Below are positions 47,397 to 57,420 of a stretch of DNA of 64,000 nt, piece by piece. The translations under genes were made by a program, and so were the position numbers. The notes under the pieces were generated by a model that saw only the letters and a program-made list of their open reading frames with translations, had not been told where the DNA came from and did no database searches. Source of the stretch: Palleniella intestinalis (GTDB taxonomy: Bacteria > Bacteroidota > Bacteroidia > Bacteroidales > Bacteroidaceae). Position 1 is the first letter of the stretch. Each line of letters opens with the position of its first letter. The stretch covers positions 188,083 to 252,082 of the forward strand of contig NZ_JABKKG010000005.1 of the NCBI RefSeq assembly GCF_013166595.1, in the 5' to 3' direction.

Positions 47397-47480
47397 TGTT
47401 TTCTAATTTTATTATGTTAATTAATATTCTTTACAGAACGCAAGAATCCCTCCCAGAGACCCTCTCGTCTTTTGGAAGAG

Positions 47481-47552
47481 AGCTGTATCTGAGAGTTGAA
47501 CTCAGGACCTCTTCCTTACCAAGGAAGCGCTCTACCACTGAGCTAATACAGC
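47481..47552 (-). tRNA. tRNA-Thr (GGT)
   Basis: 72 nt. Acceptor GCTGTAT/ATACAGC, discriminator T. The anticodon loop TTGGTAA reads GGT in a CTTCC/GGAAG stem. D-arm TAGCTCAGTGGTAGAGC is standard. Confidence 0.95.
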
Positions 47553-47572
47553 ATTGTTGTTTTGCGTATTGG

Positions 47573-47645
47573 AGCGGAAGACGGGGCTCAAACCCGCGAC
47601 CCCCAGCTTGGAAGGCTAGTGCTCTATCAACTGAGCTACTTCCGC
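47573..47645 (-). tRNA. tRNA-Gly (TCC)
   Basis: 73 nt. Acceptor GCGGAAG/CTTCCGC, discriminator T. The anticodon loop CTTCCAA reads TCC. The T-arm has GGGTTTGAGCCC in place of the usual GTTCGA-type loop, a small variation. Confidence 0.95.
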
Positions 47646-47719
47646 ATTTTCTTTGGTAGAGGCGTTTTTCTTACTAAAGGAACACGGTTGAAAAAACAAA
47701 CCTCATCCGTGTCTTAGAG

Positions 47720-47802
47720 TGGGTGGTGATGGATTCGAACCACCGAAGGTAAAAACCAGCAGATTTACAGTCTGCCCCATTTGGCCACTCTGGTAACCAC
47801 CC
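47720..47802 (-). tRNA. tRNA-Tyr (GTA)
   Basis: 83 nt with a long variable arm. Acceptor GGGTGGT/ACCACCC, discriminator A, anticodon loop CTGTAAA reading GTA, T-arm GGTTCGAATCC. Confidence 0.95.
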
Positions 47803-47811
47803 TTGCTTTCG

Positions 47812-47885
47812 AGCCTCTTGTCGGATTCGAACCAACGACCCCGAGATTACAAATCACGTGCTCTGGCCAACTGAGCTAAAGAGGC
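47812..47885 (-). tRNA. tRNA-Thr (TGT)
   Basis: 74 nt. Acceptor GCCTCTT/AAGAGGC, discriminator T, anticodon loop TTTGTAA reading TGT, T-arm GGTTCGAATCC. It is first of the tRNA run and follows the promoter at 47940-47970. Confidence 0.95.
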
Positions 47886-47939
47886 AAAACCTTTGCAGTC
47901 ACTTAGACTTGCACTGTGCTTTGTTTTCGTAAGCGATTG

Positions 47940-47970
47940 CAAAGGTACGACTTTTTTTTGAATCACCAAA
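47940..47970 (-). promoter_or_regulatory. Promoter of the tRNA-tuf-secE-rpl-rpo unit
   Basis: On the minus strand TTTG (47967-47970), 19 bases, TACCTTTG (47940-47947), 55 bp before the first tRNA. This exact match is the only strong promoter seen ahead of tuf. Confidence 0.8.
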
Positions 47971-48074
47971 ATTTTTCGGTGTTTTTTTTTGAATTTCCGC
48001 TATTTTTCTTGTTTTTTCGCCATTTTGGCACTATTTCACCTCTACTTTCCTTATATAATACGGTTTTTTTAGGC

Positions 48075-49001
48075 TTACCGTGGTTCTTCATTCTTTTTCT
48101 CAGTAACAGCCCTTGGATGGGCATCTCCATATGTTCTTCTCAGCTGTTCAAACGTGGTGTGGGTGTAAATTTCGGTAGTATTAAGACTTTGGTGTCCCAT
48201 AATTTTCTTTATACTTTCGAGATTTGCATCGTGGTTAAGCATAGCTGTCGCGAAAGTGTGCCTCAACACATGCGGAGTGCATTTGTCAAGATTGCTGACA
48301 GCCTGAAGGTTTTCCTTAACAAGCCGGCGCACTTGCGCGTATGTCACGCGGACACCTTTCTCGGAAACGAAAAGAGCATCATCTTCTCTTTCCACAGACT
48401 CGTCACGCCGCTTCATATAATAGTAAAGGACTCTTTCAAGTTCTTCTCCGAACGGAATGACACGCTGTTTGTTTCGCTTTCCAGTCACTTTCATCTCACG
48501 GCTGACGAAATCAACCATGGAATCGTCAAGAGAAATCAGTTCCGAGACACGGATGCCGGTAAGATAGAACGTATATATAATAGTACGCGTGCGCACATTA
48601 TAAAATGTTTCATCCTGCCCTTCCCCACCTGTCCACAGCAGTCCCACAAGACTATCCATCTCACTGTCCTTAAGAAACCGTGGCAGGCGTTTCGCCTTTT
48701 TCGGTCCCAGGACGCTGCGCGCCGGGTCAACACCTATTGTTCCTTTTGCAAAACAGAACTTATAGAATGTCCTCAGGGCAGCAAGGGAGCGGTTCACATA
48801 GGAAGAGGATTTCCCGTCCTCCATAAGTGCCTCCATCCAATCACGGATATTGTCACCGTCTGCCGTCTCAAGAGTCCTTGGCTCAGGCAGTGCTAAGAGA
48901 AAGGCTTCAAAAAGCCCCAACGACACTCCGTAAGCCATTACAGTCCCTTCGGAAAGCCGCCGTTCAACGGCAAGATGCTGCAGGAAGTTTTCTTTCACCA
49001 C
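48075..49001 (-). CDS. Tyrosine recombinase XerC/XerD-like
   Basis: 308 aa. The start codon is GTG at 49001 (or 48998); a stop codon lies directly upstream, and the first internal ATG would cut into the core-binding domain. That domain spans about 1-95. The catalytic set is R in TGIRVSEL, H and R in HVLRHTFAT, H in GHQSL and Y in EIYTHTT. This fits the Xer resolvases that separate chromosome dimers. It is not next to an integrated element, and it lies beside rpsU, a common Bacteroidota order. Confidence 0.88.
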   Translation of the reverse strand: MVKENFLQHLAVERRLSEGTVMAYGVSLGLFEAFLLALPEPRTLETADGDNIRDWMEALMEDGKSSSYVNRSLAALRTFYKFCFAKGTIGVDPARSVLGPKKAKRLPRFLKDSEMDSLVGLLWTGGEGQDETFYNVRTRTIIYTFYLTGIRVSELISLDDSMVDFVSREMKVTGKRNKQRVIPFGEELERVLYYYMKRRDESVEREDDALFVSEKGVRVTYAQVRRLVKENLQAVSNLDKCTPHVLRHTFATAMLNHDANLESIKKIMGHQSLNTTEIYTHTTFEQLRRTYGDAHPRAVTEKKNEEPR

Positions 49002-49040
49002 TTATTGTATGTGCTGACAAAGAACAATAAAACGAGGATT

Positions 49041-49232
49041 TTATTCCTCGTTTTGGCGGAGCTTCTGCACGTAAATCGCACGCTCCATCTTCAAGCGCTT
49101 AAGAACGGAAGGTTTGTCAAACTGCTGACGTGCACGGAGTTCCTTCACGACACCTGTCTTCTCAAACTTTCTCTTGAACTTCTTAAGAGCGCGCTCAATG
49201 TTCTCGCCCTCTTTAACTGGTACGATAATCAT
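49041..49232 (-). CDS. rpsU: Ribosomal protein bS21
   Basis: 63 aa. MIIVPVKEGENIERALKKFK and the basic helix KFEKTGVVKELRARQ match S21. Bacteroidota S21 takes part in selecting mRNAs without Shine-Dalgarno sites, in line with the lack of SD motifs in this window. It is 39 bp upstream of the recombinase gene. Confidence 0.95.
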   Translation of the reverse strand: MIIVPVKEGENIERALKKFKRKFEKTGVVKELRARQQFDKPSVLKRLKMERAIYVQKLRQNEE

Positions 49233-49667
49233 ACTTTTGTTGTTTTTTGTTTAATGAATTAATTATAGTTATACATAACACTTTGCCACACACGACACAT
49301 GCGGCGGCATAAAGCGGCTGCAAATTTACATATTTTTATTTAAATAATGGTGAACGCTGCAAACAAAAGCGAAAAGTTTTAAATAAATTAACTATATTTC
49401 CTAAACATGAGTTCAAAAGGCATTAAAATGGGCTCTTTTCAAACATGAATAAGCATTGTTATCCGTTTGTGTTTCATTCATTTATCTTTTCAGACAATCA
49501 TGTCGTCAGAAACAACACAAAGAAACTCCTTTCCCATTATATGGATTCACTGCTTAAAAGAAATTCCTTCATATTCTTGTGTTTCTTAGAGCGACAGAGA
49601 CACTTGTAAATAAAGCGACAAAACAATATATGCTGCAACAATGCAAACAATAAATTCCAAGGAAAAG
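49233..49667. other. Gap between rpsU and the lipoprotein gene, with rpsU promoter box
   Basis: CAAATTTA at 49321-49328 reads TAAATTTG towards rpsU, a -7 box about 90 bp before its start; a -33 box is not clear. The rest is AT-rich. At about 49515-49600, CACAAAGAAACTCC and TTCTTGTGTTTCTTAGAGC weakly resemble the AG-rich arms seen near 11-13 kb. No gene was recognised. Confidence 0.5.
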
Positions 49668-50207
49668 CTATTCATGCACGTTCCCAAGTGAAAAACTCTT
49701 CACATATCTCCCATTCTGAAATAAGTGGCATGAACTTATTTGCCTGTTTTCGGAATCATCATTCGTCAAAGCGGAATAGAACTCGTCACCATATTTCTGA
49801 TAATTGTCCGTATCATACGGTGTCAGGTCGATGACAAAAACAGGGAATGTAAAAGTCCGTGGTATGGGAAGAATCCCGTCATACACCGAAGAGATGACTA
49901 TAAAATCCAAGCCATTCTTATCACAATACTCTTTCATTTCCGCAGGATTTTGGCTTGCTGGGCAGAACGGCAGATAACTGTAGACAAGAACCTTCGGCTT
50001 GCTTTTCACATACTCCTTGACTTGCTCCACCTTGACTGTGTACAGGTTGCCGTCATTGCTAACACTGTCCAAAGGACTTGTGCACACCTTCACATGCGAC
50101 TTTTCCTCTTCCGTAAGCCGCAAATATCCCGAACCGTTAATCTCTATACATGAGCTGATAACGGCTCCGGATATTATACATAATATTATATGAAATAACT
50201 TATTCAT
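49668..50207 (-). CDS. Small lipoprotein with a degenerate thioredoxin-like fold
   Basis: 179 aa from the ATG at 50207. Lipobox IISGAVISSC sets the lipidated cysteine at about residue 20. A strand KPKVLVYSYLPFCPASQNPAEM is placed where a thioredoxin active site would be, but has only one cysteine (FCPAS). Later parts (IVISSVYDGI, TFTFPVFVIDL) keep the pattern, including a proline before the strand. It may be a non-redox or one-cysteine relative. Neighbours give no clue. Confidence 0.55.
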   Translation of the reverse strand: MNKLFHIILCIISGAVISSCIEINGSGYLRLTEEEKSHVKVCTSPLDSVSNDGNLYTVKVEQVKEYVKSKPKVLVYSYLPFCPASQNPAEMKEYCDKNGLDFIVISSVYDGILPIPRTFTFPVFVIDLTPYDTDNYQKYGDEFYSALTNDDSENRQISSCHLFQNGRYVKSFSLGNVHE

Positions 50208-50392
50208 GTTTTTGACACAACCAAGTGCTGGCACCTGAAAGCAAATAGCCGGGGAATATTAATTGATTTATATAATGTGTCTCCAAGTCTTTTGCTTTCA
50301 TAAAAACAAGAGCAAATCCTCATGATTCCGCATAAGATCACCCATGGCTGAATCCTTTGTTTCAAGAGTTTCAGAGGCTCAGTAGGGAAACG

Positions 50393-50437
50393 AAAAACGG
50401 CACTAAAGGAGATCTAAATATATCCTTTAGCGCGTTT
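50393..50437 (-). terminator. Terminator of waaA
   Basis: On the minus strand CGCTAAAGGA and TCCTTTAGTGCCG form a stem followed by TTTTTCGTTT, 16 bp past the stop codon. Confidence 0.7.
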
Positions 50438-50452
50438 TTATGTATGCTTCTT

Positions 50453-51703
50453 TTACAGGTTCAGGGCTGATATGACAGCCTTTGTTGCTCCTGCTTTCGA
50501 TTCAACGTAGTCATGTGCAGCCTTGGAGCATTCGGCGAGATATTCAGCGTCCGCGCTGAACCTGTCCATTACGGCAGAGAAAGTCCTGTAATCCGTAATC
50601 TCTATGCCGCCACCGCAGGCTTTCAGGCCCTGTGCTTCTGCAAATTTGCTGTTCTCTGGACCGAAGATTACAGGCTTGCCCCATACCGCCGCTTCCGGCA
50701 GATTGTGGATGCTTACACCGAAACCGCCACCAACATACGTCACATCGGCATAACGGTAGATTGAGGAAAGTAAGCCGAAACAGTTTATTATAATGGCGTT
50801 TTTGCCGTTATCCGACACAGCTGCCACCTTGCCCTCTGCAAGTTCGGTGTAGCGTTGGTGAGAATATCCGTTCCTTTCCAGCAGGGATTCTATCCGGCGT
50901 AGATGTTCCTCGCCGATGACATGAGGAGCAATGATCAGCGTCCAATTGTCATGCGACTTGAAATAAGGTATGAAAATCTCTTCATCAGGCAGCCATGAAC
51001 TGCCGGCGACAAAGACCTTCTTCCCCTTGTTTGCTGCAAGGAACCGTTCGACAGCCTCAATCTTCTGTGCCTGTTCCGCTATGGCAATCACACGGTCGAA
51101 GCGTGTGTCGCCGGTGACAGAGACATTGTCAATGCCGAGAGTGGCGAGCAACTGCTTGCTTTGCTCATTCTGTACATAGAAATGCGTGAAGCATTTCAGC
51201 ACCTTGCCATATCCTTTTCCGTACCATTTGAAGAATATCTGGTCAGGGCGGAAGATGCTTGCGACACTGTAAACTGGCACGCCACGATGCTTCAGAATAT
51301 GCAGGTAGTTGTACCAGAACTCATACTTTATGAACAAGGCGCACACGGGATGTATGGCGTTCAGGAAGCGGCGTGCGTTGCGGAAAGTGTCAAGTGGCAG
51401 GTAGCATATTATGTCTGCGCCTTCATAATCCTTGCGAACCTCATAGCCGGAAGGGGAGAAGAACGTAAGCAGAACCTTGTATTGCGGATATTTCTGCTTG
51501 ATATGCTCAATGATAGGCCTGCCCTGTTCAAACTCTCCGAGTGATGCGGCATGTACCCAGACATATTTTGCCTGAGGATCAAGTTTGCTCTTTATGGTGC
51601 CGATAGCCCGGCGCTCGCCACGCCACATTGCTCTTACCTTCCTGTCAAAGAGACTGAGCACTGCCACGGCGCACAAGTACATCCAAAGTCCTATTTGATA
51701 CAC
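50453..51703 (-). CDS. waaA: 3-deoxy-D-manno-octulosonic-acid (Kdo) transferase
   Basis: 416 aa, GT30. It starts with GTG at 51703; no ATG lies between it and an upstream in-frame stop, and MYQIGLWMYLCAVAVLS matches the family N-terminus. The catalytic-base region HAASLGEFEQGRPI and the nucleotide-sugar part YVGGGFGVSIHNLPEAAVWGKPVIFGP (in parts) are present. It adds Kdo to lipid A at the inner membrane. The downstream stem-loop ends the transcript; gltX lies upstream on the same strand. Confidence 0.93.
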   Translation of the reverse strand: MYQIGLWMYLCAVAVLSLFDRKVRAMWRGERRAIGTIKSKLDPQAKYVWVHAASLGEFEQGRPIIEHIKQKYPQYKVLLTFFSPSGYEVRKDYEGADIICYLPLDTFRNARRFLNAIHPVCALFIKYEFWYNYLHILKHRGVPVYSVASIFRPDQIFFKWYGKGYGKVLKCFTHFYVQNEQSKQLLATLGIDNVSVTGDTRFDRVIAIAEQAQKIEAVERFLAANKGKKVFVAGSSWLPDEEIFIPYFKSHDNWTLIIAPHVIGEEHLRRIESLLERNGYSHQRYTELAEGKVAAVSDNGKNAIIINCFGLLSSIYRYADVTYVGGGFGVSIHNLPEAAVWGKPVIFGPENSKFAEAQGLKACGGGIEITDYRTFSAVMDRFSADAEYLAECSKAAHDYVESKAGATKAVISALNL

Positions 51704-51810
51704 GATTCGAGTATTACTGAGTTGTTGAAGGCTGCTGCCTTGCCGTCATGTCCGTGGATTGCACGGCAAACGGTCAAGGACTGTCCTTCGTTATAGGTTG
51801 CCACTGTGCC

Positions 51811-53337
51811 TTATGCTTCAGCGTTCAGTGCCGCTATGGCAGCGTCGATACGCTTTATGGTCTCTTCCTTGCCAAGGAAAGCGGAAATATCGAACATTCC
51901 CGGACCTTTTCCCTCTCCTACAAGGCAAAGGCGGAAAGCGTTCATTACATCACCGAGCTTGTACTCTTTCTCGCCAATCCATGCCATGACAGCCTTCTCC
52001 TGAGCCTCCACAGAGAAATCTTCAAGGGCTGCCAGCACATCTTTCAACTCTGTCATCTGCTGTGCTGAGTATTCTTTCCAGCGTTTCTTCACAGTCTTCT
52101 CATCATAGCTGTAAGGAGCGATGAAGAAGAAAGAGCAGAGTCCCCAAAGCTCGGAAACGAAGGTCACGCGGTCCTTCATCATCCTTACAACCTCGGTAAT
52201 GCGCTCCATGGACTCGTCGATGCCGTTGTTTGCCACTGCCGGTGCAAAGAGTGCGGCTATCTCTTCGGCAGACTTCTGCAGCACATAGGCGTGGTTGAAC
52301 CACTGGCACTTCTTGTAGTCGAACTTCGCTCCTGCCTTGGAACATTTCTCGAGGTTGAAGATTTCAACCATTTCGTCAAGGGTGAAAATCTCCTGTTCCG
52401 TACCCGGATTCCAGCCGAGGAGTGCAAGGAAATTGACTACAGCCTCAGGGAAATAGCCTGACTCACGATAGCCGGAGCTAACCTCGCCTGTCTTTGGATC
52501 GTGCCATTCGAGTGGGAAGACAGGGAATCCGAGACGGTCACCGTCGCGCTTTGACAGTTTTCCCTTTCCTTCCGGTTTGAGGAGCAGTGGCAGGTGGGCA
52601 AAGCGTGGCATGGTGTCCGCCCATCCGAAAGCCTTGTAGAGCAATACATGCAACGGTGCCGAAGGAAGCCATTCCTCGCCACGGATGACGTGTGTTATTT
52701 CCATCAGGTGGTCATCGACAATGTTTGCAAGGTGATAGGTCGGGAGTTCGTCGGCACTTTTGTAGAGCACCTTGTCATCCAGGATGTCACTCTTGATATG
52801 CACCTCTCCGCGGATGATGTCATCTACCATGACATCCTGTCCCGGTTCGATTTTGAATCGGACGACATACTGCTGTCCGTCCTCGATGAGAGCGTTCACC
52901 TCCTCCTTCGAAAGGGTGAGGGAGTTGCGCATCATGAGGCGTGTGTGTGCATCGTATTGGAAATTCTTTATCTCGTTGCGCTTCGCCTCAAGCTCTTCCG
53001 GAGTGTCGAACGCAATATATGCCTTGCCGGCATCAATCAGCCGGCGGACATACTCCTTGTATATCTCGCGACGCTCTGACTGGCGGTAAGGTCCCTTGTC
53101 GCCGCCGAAACTGACACCCTCGTCAAACTTTATGCCCAACCAGCGGAATGACTCGATGATGTATTCCTCTGCCCCCGGAACAAAGCGGTTGGAGTCAGTG
53201 TCCTCTATACGGAACACAAGGTCGCCACCATGCTGCTTGGCAAAGAGGTAATTGTACAATGCGGTGCGCACACCGCCGATATGCAGTGCACCGGTCGGTG
53301 ACGGTGCGAAACGTACTCTGACTTTTCTTTCTGACAT
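51811..53337 (-). CDS. gltX: Glutamyl-tRNA synthetase
   Basis: 508 aa from the ATG at 53337; [20 protein letters not shown] is the proper start. HIGG is the HIGH-type motif and KLSKRDGDR the KMSKS-type motif. The C-terminal anticodon-binding part is complete. It is divergent from the 7TM-HD gene. A -7 box (CAAAATTA at 53415-53422) is found upstream, but a -33 box at normal spacing is not clear. Confidence 0.97.
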   Translation of the reverse strand: MSERKVRVRFAPSPTGALHIGGVRTALYNYLFAKQHGGDLVFRIEDTDSNRFVPGAEEYIIESFRWLGIKFDEGVSFGGDKGPYRQSERREIYKEYVRRLIDAGKAYIAFDTPEELEAKRNEIKNFQYDAHTRLMMRNSLTLSKEEVNALIEDGQQYVVRFKIEPGQDVMVDDIIRGEVHIKSDILDDKVLYKSADELPTYHLANIVDDHLMEITHVIRGEEWLPSAPLHVLLYKAFGWADTMPRFAHLPLLLKPEGKGKLSKRDGDRLGFPVFPLEWHDPKTGEVSSGYRESGYFPEAVVNFLALLGWNPGTEQEIFTLDEMVEIFNLEKCSKAGAKFDYKKCQWFNHAYVLQKSAEEIAALFAPAVANNGIDESMERITEVVRMMKDRVTFVSELWGLCSFFFIAPYSYDEKTVKKRWKEYSAQQMTELKDVLAALEDFSVEAQEKAVMAWIGEKEYKLGDVMNAFRLCLVGEGKGPGMFDISAFLGKEETIKRIDAAIAALNAEA

Positions 53338-53494
53338 TTTGTTTTTAAGTTTTCTTTCTTTCAGGCACAGAGCACATTGCTCTGCCCCAATGGAATGAAT
53401 TTCATAATTTTCTGCAAAATTACTATATTTATTGCACAAAACCGAATTTTTTTTCGTATTTTCGCACTCAGTTAGAAAACAAACGGTTGAAAAT

Positions 53495-55564
53495 ATGGCA
53501 AAATCCTACACTCAGAGTGGCATGTTCTGGAAGAACCTGTTGAAACGCTCTTGGCTCATAGTCGTCACGACAGTGCTTGTGGTACTTATAATGCCGCATG
53601 ACCCGGGTGTGTCTTTCGTGTACGAACTGAACCACCCATGGCACTACGACCAGCTCATTGCCGAGACGGAAATCCCCATTTACAAAAGTGAGGAGGTGCT
53701 GAAGCAGGAGCGTGACTCTCTGCTGCAGGGGTTTGAACCGTATTACAGTGTATCGGTTACTGTGAGGGAGCGTGCGCTGAAGAAGTTCAACGAGGAGTTC
53801 CTGGATGGCATCCACGGCCTTTCGCGTTCCTATTCCGCCTATGTGGCAAAGAGGATAAGGAAGGCTTATGACATGGGAATCATCAATGCCGATGTGGCAC
53901 AGTCTGCGGCAGGAGACAGCACACGAAGCATCCGCCTTGTCTCCGGGAACACGGCAACAAGTGTCCCCGTGCGCCGGTTCATGACGCCGCTGACAGCCTA
54001 TGAATGGCTGTTCCAAGACCCTGCCATGCAGAAACAGCGGCAGGCTTTGCAGCAATGCAACCTCAATGAGTTTCTCGAACCGAACATCCTGCTTGACAAG
54101 GACAGGACGGAAATGGAGATGAACGACCTGCTGAGCAGTATTCCGACCGCTTCCGGCATCATACAGGTGGGTGAGGAGATAATAAACCGCGGCGTCGTTG
54201 TCGATGAGAAGGCTTATGCTGCCATAACATCGTATATCCGTGAATACCAGAAACAGAAAGCCACCCATGCGGAAATCCTTACTACCTACGGAGGGCAGGC
54301 ACTCTTCGTGTTCATAGTGATAGCCCTCTTTACGCTTTATCTCCTGCTCTACCGCAGCGATTATTTCGAGAAGACAAGCTCCTATGTGATGCTGTACACG
54401 ATAATCATCATCCTTACGGGCATAGTGTCACTCGTAATGCGCCATCATTTTTTCAGCGTCTATGTCATTCCTCTGTGCATGGCCCCTATGTTCGTCCGTG
54501 TGTTCCTTGACTCACGCACGGCATTCATAACACATGCAGCGGTGGTTATGCTGAGTGCTTTGGCGGTGCAGAAACAGTTTGACTTCATTGCGATAGAGCT
54601 TGCCGGCGGTCTGGCAGCTATCTACACACTCCGCGAACTTTCCCATCGCTCACAAGTGTTCACGGCAGCACTTACGGTGGTGACGACGGAATTCCTTGTG
54701 TTTGTCTCACTGCAACTGATTGAGGCAAAGGGTGTGGCGGATATAAATCTCGGACTTTTCCCGCATTTTGTTGCCAATGCGGTGCTTCTGCTCCTTGCCT
54801 ATCCGCTGATGTTTGTTGTGGAAAAGGCTTTCGGCTTTGTCTCTGCGGTGACGCTCTTTGAACTTTCCGACACAAACAAGGCGGTCCTCCGCCACCTGTC
54901 GGAGGTCGCTCCGGGCACTTTCCAGCACTCCATCATGGTGAGCAACCTTGCGTCTGCGATTGCCTCACGCATTGGTGCACGCGCTCTATTGGTGCGTGTC
55001 GGCGGACTGTACCATGACATCGGCAAGATGCGACATCCTGTATTCTATACAGAGAACCAGGCAAGCATCAACCCTCATACGCGTATTTCGGAGCAGGAAT
55101 CCGCACAAGTGATCATCAGCCATGTCACAGAAGGGCTGCGCCTGGCGGATAAAGAGGGACTGCCTGGTGTGATTCAGGACTTCATACGCACTCATCATGG
55201 CAACGGGCTTGTTTCCTATTTCTATGTCCAGTACAAGAACAAGCACCCTGACGAGGAGGTTGACGAGGCCCTCTTCCGCTATCCCGGTCCTAATCCATTC
55301 ACGCGCGAGCAGGCTATCCTGATGATGGCTGACAGTGTTGAAGCTGCCTCACGCTCCTTGAAGGAGTACACGGAGGAGTCCATCGCAGGACTGGTCGACA
55401 AGATTATCGACTCGCAGGTGCAGAACGGATTCTTCCACGACTGTCCGATAACGTTCCGTGACATTCAGACGGCGAAGGATGTCCTCATCGAACGCCTGAA
55501 GGCTATTTACCACACCCGTATAGCTTACCCTGAACTCCATGCGCCTAAGAAGGACGAGGACTGA
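53495..55564 (+). CDS. 7TM-HD phosphodiesterase (PgpH/YqfF-like)
   Basis: 689 aa from the ATG at 53495. One N-terminal helix ([15 protein letters not shown]) is followed by an extracytoplasmic helical domain (about 45-270, with [17 protein letters not shown]), then about seven membrane helices and the cytoplasmic HD domain. The metal-binding motifs are H in [12 protein letters not shown] in [10 protein letters not shown] and H in THHGNG. In Firmicutes, PgpH of this plan degrades c-di-AMP; whether this organism makes that nucleotide is not visible here. It is transcribed away from gltX. Confidence 0.88.
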   Translation: MAKSYTQSGMFWKNLLKRSWLIVVTTVLVVLIMPHDPGVSFVYELNHPWHYDQLIAETEIPIYKSEEVLKQERDSLLQGFEPYYSVSVTVRERALKKFNEEFLDGIHGLSRSYSAYVAKRIRKAYDMGIINADVAQSAAGDSTRSIRLVSGNTATSVPVRRFMTPLTAYEWLFQDPAMQKQRQALQQCNLNEFLEPNILLDKDRTEMEMNDLLSSIPTASGIIQVGEEIINRGVVVDEKAYAAITSYIREYQKQKATHAEILTTYGGQALFVFIVIALFTLYLLLYRSDYFEKTSSYVMLYTIIIILTGIVSLVMRHHFFSVYVIPLCMAPMFVRVFLDSRTAFITHAAVVMLSALAVQKQFDFIAIELAGGLAAIYTLRELSHRSQVFTAALTVVTTEFLVFVSLQLIEAKGVADINLGLFPHFVANAVLLLLAYPLMFVVEKAFGFVSAVTLFELSDTNKAVLRHLSEVAPGTFQHSIMVSNLASAIASRIGARALLVRVGGLYHDIGKMRHPVFYTENQASINPHTRISEQESAQVIISHVTEGLRLADKEGLPGVIQDFIRTHHGNGLVSYFYVQYKNKHPDEEVDEALFRYPGPNPFTREQAILMMADSVEAASRSLKEYTEESIAGLVDKIIDSQVQNGFFHDCPITFRDIQTAKDVLIERLKAIYHTRIAYPELHAPKKDED

Positions 55565-55594
55565 TACAAAGGATGCCTTACCGGTAAAATGAAT

Positions 55595-55693
55595 ATAAGT
55601 TAGTCCACAAAAATAACAGCGCCGATAATGCGAAAGACAAATCCATACATAACGATTGAAAATAATGGCGTTTAATTTTGTGGACTAACTTAT
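55595..55693. mobile_element. Mini-element with 18-bp perfect TIRs, copy 2 (99 bp)
   Basis: Ends ATAAGTTAGTCCACAAAA (55595-55612) and TTTTGTGGACTAACTTAT (55676-55693) are perfect inverted copies. The inside has no gene. It is the fuller form of the copy at 1015-1073. No clear target duplication was found. Confidence 0.8.
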
Positions 55694-55833
55694 CTCCGCT
55701 TGTGCATGCAATGTCCGGATGTTTTTGTGCAGTAAGAGGGTGTGTCAAAACTCAAACCGATGTTTTCAAAGGTTACCATTTGCAAGTTTAGTACTATAAA
55801 CTACCGCGTAGCGGTTGAAAAAAGGATTGGAAT

Positions 55834-56219
55834 TATTACTGTCCGGTAAAACTCCACAAGTTGTTATGAAATCACATTTTCATAGGAAATATTTCTCATA
55901 AAATGTGGCGGAGCCACAGCCCTTACGGTAACCGCCGGCTTCAGCCGTGCGGACTAGAGATAATCTCTATTAGTTGTGTGGCAGCGCCACACTCCTTTCT
56001 GTTTCAATTCCTTACACCCACAATAAAAGAGTGTGGTTCCACCACACAAAGTGAGCTCCTCTGTTTATAGCCGCACGGCTGAAGCCGGCGGTTACCGTAA
56101 AGGCTGTGGCTCCGCCACACTTTACAGCGAAATCCTGTTGCTGTATGCGAGGATATGGGCTTGTCACAACTGAAACAGATGAATGATAATGTGTTGTATA
56201 TGTTTACCGGACAGCAATA
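55834..56219. mobile_element. MITE with 17-bp TIRs and 9-bp target duplication, copy A (386 bp)
   Basis: Ends TATTACTGTCCGGTAAA and TTTACCGGACAGCAATA are inverted with one mismatch. The flanks are GATTGGAAT on both sides (55825-55833 and 56220-56228), a 9-bp target duplication. The outer parts match copy B (60565-60749) in reverse orientation almost base for base. In the middle it holds the REP-like module 55904-56119. Confidence 0.92.
55904..56119. repeat. REP-like palindromic module, copy 2, nested in the MITE
   Basis: It starts TGTGGCGGAGCCACAGCC and ends with the inverted copy. Inside are CCGGCTTCAGCCG/CGGCTGAAGCCGG and GTGTGGCAGCGCCACAC/GTGTGGTTCCACCACAC, in the same order as copy 1 at 11362-11617. 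The spacers between these parts differ, which suggests selection or conversion acting on the palindromes. Confidence 0.88.
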
Positions 56220-56562
56220 GATTGGAATAAGAGCATCTCCAACCGACCGATTTATCGGTAAAACAATAAGCGAATTTTTCCTTTGTTCGACCGATAAATC
56301 GGTTGTAATCAAACACTTACATTTATACTCCGTGGGTTGCGACCCACGGCTACTTTCTTCAACAGCTACGCGGTAGAGGCTGAATGCTTGATTGTTTGAG
56401 AATTGTTTTTCTACATTGCAGAGGCTGTACTTACAAATTGGAAGTCGGATTTTTGAAAATGGGCATTTTGGCACACCCTCTCACACGGCAAGCCATTTTG
56501 AAGAATAATTTTACAGACACCAATAATCTCTAATGCCCCATGCTACTATTGTCCAGGAGCTA

Positions 56563-57126
56563 CTACCCTTTGTGTTCCTCTGCGTCCTCTGCAAGATAAA
56601 TCTTGCTGTAATCGACATAATGCTGCGCGAAAGACTCCGCTTGGTTAGGGCGCGTCTTCTTGACCATCTTCGCCGGAACGCCTGCCCATATCTCGTGGTC
56701 ACCCACATGAGTGCCGCCAAGCACAAGGGCTCCGGCAGCAATGACAGCACCTTCACCGATTACAGCCTTGTCAAGGACTGTCGCACCCATACCTATCAAT
56801 GCACCTTTCCTCACATGACAGGCATGGAGAGTGGCGTTATGCCCTACCGTAACATCGTCCTCCAGCAGGCAGTCATGACCGTTCACAAACTCCTCCGCAG
56901 GGCGTTCCTCCCCACCAAAGTTCGTCACATGGACACAAGAACCGTCCTGCACGTTGCAACGGTCACCGATGATGATGCGCGCAACGTCGCCGCGCACGAC
57001 GGCATTGAACCATATAGAGCATTCATCACCCAACCTCACATCGCCGACAAGAGTGGCATTCTCCGAGAAATAGCAGTCACGCCCCCATTTAGGAGTGACG
57101 CCTTTATATGATTTGATAAGAGCCAT
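56563..57126 (-). CDS. Gamma-carbonic-anhydrase-like hexapeptide-repeat protein
   Basis: 187 aa. A left-handed beta-helix is indicated by repeats such as NATLVGDVRLGDECSIW, and the C-terminus ends in a helix. Gamma-CA-type histidines occur in SCVHVTN, VGHNATLHAC and nearby, and VVRGD is conserved. Family members bind zinc and some hydrate CO2; others have unknown substrates, so activity is not certain. Confidence 0.85.
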   Translation of the reverse strand: MALIKSYKGVTPKWGRDCYFSENATLVGDVRLGDECSIWFNAVVRGDVARIIIGDRCNVQDGSCVHVTNFGGEERPAEEFVNGHDCLLEDDVTVGHNATLHACHVRKGALIGMGATVLDKAVIGEGAVIAAGALVLGGTHVGDHEIWAGVPAKMVKKTRPNQAESFAQHYVDYSKIYLAEDAEEHKG

Positions 57127-57245
57127 AGCTTTTAATCTGTATATTATTATTTTTGTTTATAATCAATTTCTCCCTGCCTCTCCTATACACACACGAATGT
57201 AAAACATTACATCCACGGATTCAAAACATACACACAGAGGTGCCT

Positions 57246-57288
57246 AAAAAGAAAAACTGAGTAACAAGTTTCACAACTTATTACTCAG
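57246..57288 (-). terminator. Terminator after the malate dehydrogenase gene
   Basis: On the minus strand CTGAGTAATAAGTT, GTGA, AACTTGTTACTCAG, then TTTTTCTTTTT. The 14-bp stem has one mismatch and a full T-run. Confidence 0.88.
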
Positions 57289-57420
57289 GCTGGTCAACAA
57301 AACTGTCAACCTTAGAAAAAGAGAGAGAATTATATTACCAACTTTTGTTGGTCGAGAGTATCAATTCCATACAGTCCGTTTCCGGACTGCCAATCCTCAA
57401 TTCTTACCAGCCGAAGCGGA

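Larger units (their letters stand above)
55735..56481. mobile_element. Degenerate palindromic element with GAGGGTGTG ends, carrying a nested MITE
   Basis: Ends AGAGGGTGTGTCAAAA and TTTTGGCACACCCTCT are inverted with one mismatch. A second inverted pair lies inside: CTACCGCGTAGCGGTTGAA (from 55801) and TTCAACAGCTACGCGGTAG (to about 56366). Removing the MITE at 55834-56219 and one of its target duplications leaves about 350 bp. The remaining centre has ACCGATAAATCGGT-type palindromes (56248-56302) and CCGTGGGTTGCGACCCACGG (56330-56349). No transposase is present. This and its neighbours fill the 1-kb gap up to 56562. Confidence 0.6.

Noticed and set aside
46194..47420. 408-codon open frame on the plus strand opposite tuf
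   Set aside because: It is the exact antisense of the highly conserved EF-Tu gene and its translation has no domain-like pattern; such open frames arise from tuf codon bias.
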